Positions 1 through 6,606 of a DNA stretch of 6,606 bases are shown here, piece after piece; the first letter of the stretch is position 1, and each line of letters opens with the position of its first letter. The DNA lies in contig JADLDX010001043.1 of the NCBI GenBank assembly GCA_020846515.1, positions 1 to 6,606 on the forward strand, in the 5' to 3' direction. The translations under genes were made by a program, and so were the position numbers. Origin of the DNA: Pirellulaceae bacterium. Lineage in GTDB: Bacteria > Planctomycetota > Planctomycetia > Pirellulales > Pirellulaceae. Under the pieces are notes generated by a model. That model was not told the DNA's origin and searched no databases. It saw only the letters and a list, made by a program, of their open reading frames with translations.

Positions 1-3000
1 CCGGTGATGATTTGATTGTTGAATTCAGCACCAACAGTGGTATTGCGTGGACTCAGATTGATCGCCAGTCAGGCAATGGGCCGGACATGACGGCCTTCTT
101 GCGGCGCACGATCAATTTGCCGGCCAGTGCTATCTCGAACAATTTTCAGCTGCGATTCCGCAGTATCGGAACGTCCGACCCGGTCAGCATTTTTGATGAC
201 TGGTTTGTCGATGATGTGTCGCTTATCAAAACTGAAAGTTCGGAACAACTCTTGGCCGCAGTCGCCAGAACGCTTGGTTTACCTGTGACTACGAATTCGA
301 TCACTGGCGCACCGCTGATTCACGAACCACTGACGGCCAGCCAGTTCGGATCGATTATCAACTTCAAGGGTGACAATCTGGGTCTGACGAGACTACTAGG
401 AATCGATTATCTCGTTAACGCGCGTTCTATCGACCTGACCAACAACAGTTTGGATGATCTGGATATCAGCCGAATTATTCCAACTCGCACTCCAACCAAT
501 GAATTGTTGGGTAGTCCGGCGTTACAAAGTTTGAGACTGGCAGGTAATCCGGCCATCAGGTCGGTATCGCAACTAGCGGGACTGACACAACTTCAGAAAC
601 TAGACCTGGAGCGCACAGGGATCGATGCCAATTCGGCCAGCAGCACTACGGTCTTCGCCTCACTGAATCAGCTCAAATCACTGCAAGTAAACAGCACTTT
701 GCTGACGCCGGGCACCAATGTCCTCTTGACCGAGAGTCAACCTGCACTGATGCCCATCGCGCATCGATCGGTCGATTTTAATGGTGTGAGCGGTGTTGCG
801 CTGGTCGGTGATGCAGTCAGTCTTGGTTTGCAAGGTGATTTCACTGCCTCTGCTTGGATCAAGGCGGACTCTCTGAGCTCTGGCGCGACGGAAGACGATC
901 CTATCTTCAGTTCGGGAGACGCCACGGCCAGCAACGGCTGGCACTTGACGGTCCGTGGTGGTCGAGCCTTTGCGACCATCTTGGGTGTCCAACTGACCGG
1001 CACCACCGTGCTCCAACCCGGACAGTGGTATCACCTCACCTGGCGATTGGCTGGTAGTACGCTCAGCCTGTTCGTCAACGGCATCTTGGATGCATCACGC
1101 ACCGGTGTCAGCGCGTTCAACGGCACTGGCGGCGTCAATTTAGCGGCATGGCCCGCTGGCAATCGCTTCTTCGATGGCCAACTGGACAATGTTCGTATCT
1201 GGAATCGTGCGTTAACGTCCCGCGATGTGATCGCCAACATGAATGGCACCCTATCGCAAGATGCGAATCTGATGGGCGATTGGCGCTTCGTGGAAGGTAG
1301 TGGCACGGCGCTGCAGGACTTTGGCCCAAATCAGTTTACTGGTCAACTAATCGGCACGACGGGTTGGGTAGACAGCCCAACAGAGATCACCACATCGCTG
1401 CGTTTTGACGCAGTGAATGACTTTGTAACTTTGGGCGAGGCCAACCCAATCACAAGTCTGACTAGCAACTTCACCGTAGCCGCCTGGGTCAAGACCGATA
1501 CGTTCTCCAGCTTCCGTTCCATTCTGAGTGGAAACAACTGGGGTTTCCGCCAAGTCAACGGAAATCTGATCTTCAGCACCTTTGGAGTGCATGACTACGT
1601 CACTTCTGCGCCGGTCCTGCCACTGGGAATCTGGGCACACGTCGCCATGGTGATGAAACCAGACTTCTCCGTCGACTTCTATGTGAATGGTCAATTCATT
1701 CAGAACAATCCCTTTAACGCGCCAGCCCAGAACTTCGGTGGAGAGGTGCGGATCGGCGCTCGTGTTCAAGGGCAAGAACTGTGGCAAGGGCAACTCAGCC
1801 AAGTGGGCGTGTGGAATACTGCCCTGGACGCGAACCAGATCAACCAGATTCGCACTGGTTTCCTCAGTGGCGTCGTGGGCAACCAAGTCGGTTTCTGGCC
1901 GCTGAATGAAGGCACAGGCACCACCGTTTCCAGTACCGGTCCAACCAACATCACCGGCACACTGGTCAATGATCCTACTTGGAGTGTTCATACACCTTCA
2001 CCATGGACAGTGACTGGTGCCGTGAACGTCAGTGGAAGTAGCTCGCCGATTCGATTCACACCCACGGACGATGGTTTGGCTACGGCCAGCTCGCGCGGTG
2101 ACAGTTTCCCAATCATCATTCGCAATGCCGCGCCAGACTTGATTCAAATTCCCGATCTAGGTTCGACGATTACCGAGGGGCAATCGATCCGTCTGGGAAC
2201 CACGCAAGTGCTGAATGCCGGTTTGGATGAGTTCTGGTACGACGGCAACTTTGGTGACGCGGATATTATTCCACTGGATCCAGTAGCGAATCCGTCCAGT
2301 TTAATAGGCAAGACGCCGATCTTCCGATCCTCGCTCAATCAAGCGCTCAGCTATGACTCCAATGCGATCTTCAGTCGCGTGGGTAGCCTGATGGACCTGG
2401 ATGGTTTTGCGTCCATGTGGAGTGGTCGAGTCACCATTGGTGCAATCGGTTCGGGAGCGCCACTGGTGGCAGGCAATGTGACATTCGGTACGGCCAGCGA
2501 TGATGGCTCGGCGATCTACATTGATTTGAACAACGACGGCGTGTTCTCCAATAGCGAATTGATCGTCGACAATCGTGGCGTGCATGGGGTAATCAATGCG
2601 GTAGGCACAGCCAATTTGGCAGCAGGCACCTATGGAATCGCCGTTGTTTTCTCTGAACTAGGGGGCGGCGAATTCATGGAAGCTCGCTTTGCTCAAGGCA
2701 CCGTCGCGGCTGCCAACTACAGCACCATGACCATCATCAATCCCGCCGCGGCGGCTCAATCGGGCATGTGGACTCGAGCGGGATCGGTGCGCATTGAAGT
2801 GCCAGTTCTGGTGGGCAGCGGCACCGCCTTCACTCCGCGCGATCCGATCGTGGTCACCGAAGCGGGCCTGGCCGATGCACAGTCCGTCGATGCCACCGTC
2901 TCGGTCATCGCCGAAGATGGTACCGTATCCGATCTCTCGGGCAGAGCGCGACGTTTTGCCGATGATGCTTTGATTCTGCCAGCCGATACGCTCGATGGCC

Positions 3001-6000
3001 TATCGAATATGACGCTGGCCTTCTGGGTAAAGACCGGCAAGCCCGATCTTCAAACAGTCATCAGCGCGCAATCGGAACAAGTCGGTAATCGCTTCGAAGT
3101 GCAGATCAGTTCGACTCAAATTCTGATAACCGATCAAATCACGACCAATGTGGTCACTTTCAATGTCCCGGCAGCAGTGCCCAACCTGGCCAACAACCAA
3201 TATCACCATCTGACCATCGTGCGCAATCGCGTGACTGGCCAGTATCGGGTGATTGTCAACGGCCTATCAGCCATCGCCGCCGGATCGGTATCGATTCCAG
3301 TCGAACAAGGACGATTGAGTGTTGTGGGGGCTGGTGTCGTCGTGGGGCAGCGCGTCAATAGCGACGGTTCATTCGAATCGGGGCGAGAGTTTGTGGGTCT
3401 GTTGGACGAATTGGCGGTTTGGGATCGAGCGCTGACAAATACAGAAATTTTGTCGGTGTTTAGCGGCCGGATATCTCCGACCGATACAAGCTTGCGTATG
3501 TGGTTGCCTTTGAACGAAGTAACCGGCAACGTCGCGCAAGACCGCAGCAGCGCAGCCCGCGATGGCAACTTTGTCACCTCGTATGCGGCTTCGTTGCTGG
3601 CTGGTCGGCCAGTGCTTTATTATCCACTGAATGACACTGGTACCTTCATCGCTGATGCGACGGGTAATAGTCGGCATGGCACTCGCTCCGGCGATGCCGG
3701 TGGAGGTGCCATTAGTGTCAACAGCAATCTGGGCACAGCCCTCGACATGACCAGTGCTTCCGTAGCCGTGCCCGCCGTGGGACGACTACCGCAATGGACG
3801 ATGGAAACCTGGATTCGGCCAGAGCAATTCGAAACGAATCCTGTTCTTTATGGTACCGATTCCACCGCGGCCGAATCATTGCAGATTTCTTTTGTGTTCC
3901 CGGGCACATTGAGGGTGGCCATAGGCGGAGCGGCCACTCGTGACTTTGGCACACTCGCAGATTTCCCGATCAACACCTATACGCATCTGGTGGTCACGTA
4001 TAACTCAGTGACTGGTACCCTCGCTGTCTTCACCAATGGTCGTATGTTAGATAGCCAAGTCGGCGCGCCGGTGGTCGCGAACTTGACCGCCGGGCGCATT
4101 GGATCGTTGGCCGGCACATCGCGATTCTATCGCGGGCGCGTCGATGACTTTGCAATTTACAATCGAGTGCTGTCGTCCTTGGAAGTCACGAACCGCTTTG
4201 CGGCTCGATTGACCAATGCGAACGTGCCGCGACCAGTGGCCGATATCGCCTCGGCCACGGCCGGGGATTTCAGAGCCATCGACAATGGCAACTACACGCT
4301 GCGCGTTCAAGTGGCTGATAAAGATGGTGGCGTGTCGACATTAGAAAAGGCCTTTACGGTTCAGAATGTTGCGCCCGTCATTAACGACTTGAATGCGGTG
4401 GGGCCCATCGGGGCGTCTACATCCAGCCCGATCAGTTTTGGCAAGTATCAATTCGATGCTGGTGATGTGACCGACGCAGGCAGTCGTGACACTTTCACCT
4501 ATCTCTGGAGTGTGGTCACTAACAATGGTCAACGCATCCTGTCTTCGGAGGGATTCCGCTATGAGTTTGCGCCCGAGACTTCCGGCCGATTCGTGTTGCG
4601 ACTGACCGTTACCGACAATGATGGCGCGTCGACGACCTTCTCACAAACTATCGTCGTAAATCCCATCGCCGTGGTAGATGTTTCCCCGGATCCGACCGCT
4701 GGATCGATTGTGGATCTGTCCGCCGGTTCATCCAGCCCATTGGCACAAGCGGGCGACCTTCAAGGATCGGGACGTTCGGTAACTCGTGTGTATCAATGGA
4801 CCGTACGGCAAGGTACCACCACGGTCGCCACCAGTACAGCAGAGAATTTTGCGTTTGTCCCATTGGTGCCGGGGGCCTATTCGGCTCAGTTAGTCATTCG
4901 CGATCGCTTCTTTACCGGTACCACTCAATCGGCAGAGTTATCCAGCAACGTCACCACCCGTCACTTTACCGTGTCGGCAGCCGCCGGTGTGACCATCAAT
5001 GTGCCCTCCACGCCTCTGGCAGAAGGTGGAGAGTTCATCTTTACGCTCAGTAACCTGCCGCCTATTCATGGTCTGGGAGTGCGATCGGTCGCTTGGACCG
5101 TAACCGGTGGCAGTACCACGATCACACCCACGACAGACAATCAAGAATATCGGGTGCGTTTCAATAACAACCTCGCTGGCAATGGAGCGTTCACCATCAG
5201 GGCGACCATTACCGATACGATTACCAGCCCGGACGGATCGTTTGCCCCAGGCGTTTTTGTGCGCATCGCTACGCCGGCTACGTTGGTCGTCAACAATCTG
5301 GCTCCAACCGTCTTTGCGGATGATCGCACGACGCGTGAGGGTCAATCTGTGACACTCACAGCCCTGTTTACAGATGCTGGTGTAGGCGACACGCACGATT
5401 TTGAAATCGATTGGGGCAATGGCCAAACATCCAAGGGTAAAGCATCGGCCGGTAAAGTGCAGGCGTCCCAACTTTATCCACAGGACGGTCAGTACTCAGG
5501 CACCGTCACAGTGACCGACAATGAGGGCGCCGGCCGTACGGTGGCCTTCACCATCAATGTAACGAACGTAGCCCCCGTGGCTGTCAACGATACGGGCCTG
5601 ATCGCCAACGAAGACACCATCTTGGCGATTACCGCTGCGTCGCTACGTGCGAACGATACCGATGTTGGTACCCAAGACGTGCTCTCGATCGTTTCGGTCA
5701 ACCCAACTTCGACTCGGGGCGCCAAAGTTTCGCTGTCTGGATCATCGATCGACTACGATCCCACGGAGGTGTCCGTATTAAATGCGTTGCGGGTCGGTCA
5801 GTCGCTGTCCGACACGTTCACCTATGTCTTGTCAGATGATGCTGGTGCGCGCAGCACGGCCACGGTGACCATTACCGTCCAGGGCCGCAACGATCGACCT
5901 CAAGTGGTACCGATCAACAACCTAATTTCTGAAGATGCGGTTTCGGTGGCCGGTTCACTGCTCAGCGGTGCACTGGATACGGACTCCGGCACGACACTCA

Positions 6001-6606
6001 CTGTATTGAACGTGGCCGGTGCCAATACCAACCCGAGCTTAGGTCGCTTCGGCTCACTGAACTGGGCTGCCAATGGCACGTACACTTATGCGCTCAACAA
6101 TGCGTTAGCCGCTGTTCAGCAATTGTCGGCAGGACAAACTCTGACCGAGACATTTGCGTTCAACGTTCATGATGCGGTGGAATCGACGCTCAATACGCTT
6201 ACGATCACCATTCAGGGAACCAATGATGGGCCACAAGCCAGTTCGCGATCCTTCAGCGTGGCTGCCGGCTCGAGTTTGAGCGCGGTAAGTGGCCAGATAG
6301 ACGATGTCATCTTAGCCAATTCGCCCGTGGCCTATTTCCGTCTCGGCGAACTGGATGGCACGGTGGCTGCGAACAGACTGGCACCTGTATCGCGAGATGG
6401 CGTGATCGTGGGCAATGTCCAATTGGCTCAGCCCAGTTTGGTCCCGAATTCCCCTGACTATGCAATGAGCTTTGCTGGCACAGAATATGTCAGCATCGCT
6501 AGTAATTCATTGATCGACGCCTACGCTGGCGAAGCGGCGGCCAAGTCGATCGCGTTATGGTTCCGCGCTACTGATACTTCCACACGCCAAATGATTTTCG
6601 AACAAG
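1..6606 (+). CDS. Giant multidomain secreted adhesin-like protein (LRR, LamG, PA14, PKD, cadherin/VCBS modules), partial at both ends
   Basis: One frame, first full codon at base 3, runs 2,201 codons to the right edge without a stop, so start and stop both lie outside. No frameshift is apparent: recognisable domains follow one another in the same frame throughout. Order: beta-sandwich end, LRR block, LamG x2, PKD back half, PA14-like, LamG x2, PKD back half, four PKD/Ig-like modules, two cadherin/VCBS repeats, head of a further module, fifth LamG (cut). I see no catalytic domain, and no membrane segment; the signal peptide and any C-terminal anchor or sorting domain would be outside. The composition is Asp-, Thr-, Ser-, Asn-, Gly- and Val-rich, Lys-poor and cysteine-free, as expected of extracellular calcium-bound beta proteins. 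These families mediate carbohydrate or protein binding and adhesion at the cell surface; the ligand here is unknown. The exact function and gene name are not recognised. The coding assignment is very secure, the adhesin role is inferred. Confidence 0.96.
3..230 (+). other. C-terminal part of a jelly-roll/MAM-like beta-sandwich module
   Basis: Residues 1-76 show alternating beta-strand patterns: a W-T-Q-I-D segment (about residues 16-20), an L-R-F-R strand in the middle, then D-D-W-F-V-D-D-V-S-L at residues 65-74. A closing W/Y-x-(I/V)-D-(D/N)-(V/I) motif is typical of the last strand of jelly-roll domains (MAM-like, carbohydrate-binding or peptidase-associated types) in bacterial secreted proteins. 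The start of the module is beyond the left edge, so the precise family cannot be fixed. It directly precedes the LRR cap. Confidence 0.55.
237..749 (+). other. Internalin-like leucine-rich repeat block with N-terminal cap
   Basis: Residues 79-249. The block opens with a helical cap pattern (residues about 83-94, L-L-A-A-V-A-R-T-L-G-L-P) followed by the L-T-A-S-Q-F step and G-I-D-Y-L (residues 133-137), the layout of bacterial LRR proteins whose cap reads roughly 'L..AV...LG...I...dl..LT.L...n..I.dL.Gl..'. LRR strands follow at residues 143-148 (I-D-L-T-N-N), 177-182 (L-R-L-A-G-N), 200-207 (L-D-L-E-R-T-G-I) and about 224-232 (L-K-S-L-Q-V-N-S-T). Only about four repeats are present, and the first two are separated by a longer loop rich in Thr and Pro (residues 158-172). 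LRR blocks of this type usually bind proteins; the partner is unknown. Confidence 0.8.
762..1379 (+). other. LamG/concanavalin A-like domain 1
   Basis: Residues 254-459. It has the Laminin_G_3-like series of signatures: opening strand S-V-D-F-N-G, then F-T-A-S-A-W-I-K-A (Trp 285), Q-W-Y-H-L-T-W (Trp 342), S-L-F-V-N-G, and the closing F-D-G-Q-L-D-N-V-R-I-W-N-R-A-L-T (Trp 400). It ends with a G-D-W-R-F-V-E-G-S-G segment (Trp 427) that also resembles the opening hairpin of the next LamG. The family forms a calcium-associated beta sandwich that commonly binds sugars or matrix proteins. Size, about 200 residues, is normal. Confidence 0.88.
1392..2000 (+). other. LamG/concanavalin A-like domain 2
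   Basis: Residues 464-666. Signatures are L-R-F-D-A-V-N-D-F-V-T-L, F-T-V-A-A-W-V-K-T-D (Trp 495), I-W-A-H-V-A-M-V, D-F-Y-V-N-G, and Q-L-S-Q-V-G-V-W-N-T-A-L (Trp 604). It is followed by V-G-F-W-P-L-N-E-G-T-G (Trp 632), normally the opening hairpin of a LamG, but no third LamG follows. Paired head-to-tail with domain 1 and diverged from it in both protein and DNA. Confidence 0.88.
2004..2135 (+). other. C-terminal half of a PKD/Ig-like module
   Basis: Residues 668-711 contain a strand, then F-T-P-T-D-D-G (residues 685-691), then I-I-I-R-N-A-A-P (residues 705-711 and one beyond). The D-D-G turn followed by a strand and 'N-(A/V)-A-P' is the usual end of a PKD-type module. The front strands and the W-x-F/V-x-D-G core are missing; the preceding sequence is LamG 2. 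It may be a degenerate module or the resumed half of one split by the LamG pair. Confidence 0.45.
2229..2770 (+). other. PA14-like domain with inserted calcium-binding loop
   Basis: Residues about 743-923. PA14 signatures appear in order: an opening E-F-W-Y-D-G segment (residues 743-748), M-W-S-G-R-V-T-I (Trp 806), A-S-D-D-G-S-A-I-Y-I-D (S-D-D-G at 832-835), V-D-N-R-G-V-H-G (855-862), A-A-G-T-Y-G-I-A-V-V-F, and G-G-G-E-F (887-891). Between the Y-I-D strand and V-D-N lies D-L-N-N-D-G-V-F-S-N-S-E (841-852), which matches the spacing of an EF-hand loop. PA14 domains are beta-barrel modules found in toxins, glycosidases and adhesins, several of which bind glycans with calcium. Lacking any catalytic partner here, ligand binding is the likely role. 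Confidence 0.75.
2874..3575 (+). other. LamG/concanavalin A-like domain 3
   Basis: Residues 958-1191. It starts with R-R-F-A-D-D-A-L-I-L-P-A and L-S-N-M-T-L-A-F-W-V-K-T (Trp 1008), continues with Y-H-H-L-T-I-V-R and Y-R-V-I-V-N-G, and closes with F-V-G-L-L-D-E-L-A-V-W-D-R-A-L-T (Trp 1140). The wording 'LPA.TLDGL....FWVKT' is a style I associate with planctomycete giant proteins. It ends with R-M-W-L-P-L-N-E-V-T-G (Trp 1167), another opening-type hairpin. The stretch from about 2771 to 2873, between PA14 and this domain, is beta-rich linker I cannot assign. Confidence 0.86.
3594..4211 (+). other. LamG/concanavalin A-like domain 4
   Basis: Residues 1198-1403. This copy has its own opening hairpin, P-V-L-Y-Y-P-L-N-D-T-G (residues 1203-1213), followed by D-A-T-G-N-S-R-H-G-T, a typical 'D.sGN..hGt' turn. 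Then come W-T-M-E-T-W-I-R-P (Trp 1265 and 1270), Y-T-H-L-V-V-T-Y, and the closing Y-R-G-R-V-D-D-F-A-I-Y-N-R-V-L-S, where Tyr replaces the usual Trp. It forms a second LamG pair with domain 3. Confidence 0.88.
4212..4373 (+). other. C-terminal half of a PKD-like module
   Basis: Residues 1404-1457 end with I-D-N-G-N-Y-T-L-R-V-Q-V-A-D-K-D-G-G-V-S (residues 1426-1445) and F-T-V-Q-N-V-A-P. This is a near-textbook PKD second half (D-x-G-x-Y-T-x-x-V-x-V-x-D-x-D-G-G, then N-V-A-P), but the first half is absent: only about 20 residues separate it from the end of LamG 4. It is the second case in this window of a PKD tail following a LamG pair. Confidence 0.65.
4374..5570 (+). other. Four tandem PKD/Ig-like modules
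   Basis: Modules at about 4374-4664, 4665-4976, 4986-5300 and 5301-5570, roughly 90-105 residues each. The first has T-Y-L-W-S-V (Trp 1502) and F-V-L-R-L-T-V-T-D-N-D-G. The second has Y-Q-W-T-V (Trp 1599) and Y-S-A-Q-L-V-I-R-D-R. The third has V-A-W-T-V (Trp 1698) and ends V-N-N-L-A-P. The fourth is classic: E-G-Q-S-V-T-L-T-A, F-E-I-D-W-G-N-G (Trp 1804), Y-S-G-T-V-T-V-T-D-N-E-G and N-V-A-P. Modules two and three lack the D-x-D-G turn, so they are more loosely Ig-like. PKD arrays usually act as stalks that hold binding domains away from the cell. Confidence 0.75.
5571..5894 (+). other. Cadherin-like/VCBS-type repeat 1
   Basis: Residues 1857-1964. It opens A-P-V-A-V-N-D-T-G with N-E-D-T-I-L (residues 1869-1874), then R-A-N-D-T-D-V-G (1882-1889), T-F-T-Y-V-L-S-D-D-A-G and closes with T-V-T-I-T-V-Q-G-R-N-D. 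The 'VNDTG....EDT....LRANDTD' and terminal N-D are hallmarks of the bacterial cadherin-like/Big_9 group, where the Asp/Asn residues at module joints bind calcium. Confidence 0.8.
5895..6230 (+). other. VCBS repeat 2
   Basis: Residues 1965-2076. It shows I-S-E-D-A-V-S-V-A-G-S-L-L-S-G, A-L-D-T-D-S-G, G-S-L-N-W-A-A-N-G-T-Y-T-Y-A-L (Trp 2021), V-Q-Q-L-S-A-G-Q-T-L-T-E-T-F and closes T-I-T-I-Q-G-T-N-D-G-P. This follows the VCBS repeat consensus (Vibrio, Colwellia, Bradyrhizobium, Shewanella) closely. Together with repeat 1 it forms a calcium-stiffened segment. Confidence 0.87.
6231..6299 (+). other. Head of a further VCBS/PKD-like module, interrupted by LamG 5
   Basis: Residues 2077-2099 begin P-Q-A-S-S-R-S-F-S-V-A-A-G-S-S-L, which matches the first strands of the tandem modules just upstream ('P.a....f.v..g.sl'). 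After 23 residues the sequence passes straight into a LamG opening, and the remaining strands are not seen before the window ends. Confidence 0.45.
6300..6606 (+). other. LamG/concanavalin A-like domain 5, cut by the right edge
   Basis: Residues 2100-2201. It opens V-I-L-A-N-S-P-V-A-Y-F-R-L-G-E (residues 2102-2116), the classic entry strand of bacterial LamG_3 domains. It continues with R-D-G-V-I-V-G-N, Y-A-M-S-F-A-G-T-E-Y-V-S-I and S-I-A-L-W-F-R-A-T-D (Trp 2186), then Q-M-I-F-E-Q at the edge. About half of the domain is present; the frame continues beyond the window. Confidence 0.85.

Noticed and set aside
678..1034. Overlapping minus-strand and off-frame plus-strand small ORFs (also near 854-1057, 1687-1905, 4796-5053, 5107-5352)
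   Set aside because: All overlap the continuous frame and show no domain or plausible start context; they arise from the moderately GC-rich coding sequence.
1347..1991. A 214-codon open frame on the minus strand
   Set aside because: It lies wholly antisense to LamG 2, whose signature residues are clear on the plus strand. Its product is His-, Arg- and Cys-containing and low in pattern, with no recognisable domain.
2743..2754. Perfect 12-bp palindrome ccgccgcggcgg
   Set aside because: It encodes part of a Pro-Ala linker at the end of the PA14 region, has no T-run after it and lies mid-gene, so it is not a terminator or operator.
4900..4907. One copy of gcgatcgc, the HIP1 octamer abundant in cyanobacteria
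   Set aside because: I found only one in 6.6 kb; cyanobacteria rich in HIP1 would carry several, so it does not support that origin.
4938..5471. A 177-codon open frame on the minus strand
   Set aside because: Antisense to the PKD modules; its Arg-, Gly- and Cys-rich translation looks like the complement of codons for Thr, Val and Ala, not like a protein family.
1..6606. Possible pseudogene or frameshift, given that no annotated-size ORF is bounded in the window
   Set aside because: Domain signatures run in one frame from end to end without a stop; the lack of a bounded ORF simply reflects start and stop lying outside.
1..6606. CRISPR array, transposon ends, tRNA or other RNA genes
   Set aside because: No regularly spaced DNA repeats, terminal inverted repeats or RNA-like stems were seen, and all of the sequence is explained as coding.

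Overview
The whole window lies inside one protein-coding gene. The plus-strand frame whose first complete codon begins at base 3 stays open to the last base (2,201 complete codons) with no stop, and has neither its start nor its end here. Because it is open at both ends, only the small shadow ORFs in other frames have boundaries in the window. Codon n starts at base 3n, so residue = base/3; residue numbers below count from the window edge. There are no RNA genes, promoters, terminators, mobile elements or CRISPR arrays, and no intergenic DNA.

The product is a giant, multidomain, almost certainly exported protein made of adhesion-type beta modules. In order they are: the end of a beta-sandwich module closing on a W-F-V-D-D-V-S motif (3-230); an internalin-like leucine-rich repeat block with its N-terminal cap (237-749); two LamG/concanavalin A-like domains (762-2000); the back half of an Ig/PKD-like module (2004-2135); a PA14-like domain carrying an EF-hand-like calcium loop (2229-2770); two more LamG domains (2874-4211); another PKD back half (4212-4373); four further PKD/Ig-like modules (4374-5570); two cadherin-like/VCBS repeats (5571-6230); the head of another such module (6231-6299); and the start of a fifth LamG domain (6300 to the edge).

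By hand translation the product has no cysteine, about 18 lysines against roughly 106 arginines, and about 193 Asp+Glu. This fits a secreted, calcium-stabilised surface or matrix protein. No catalytic domain is visible. A role in adhesion or polysaccharide binding is inferred from the domain families only.

The organism is probably a marine-type bacterium with mid-50s % GC by eye. Giant proteins combining LRR, LamG, PA14, PKD and cadherin/VCBS modules are well known in Planctomycetes (Rhodopirellula/Pirellulales-like genomes), and several motifs here look like that style. This assignment is an inference; other bacteria with giant adhesins cannot be excluded.
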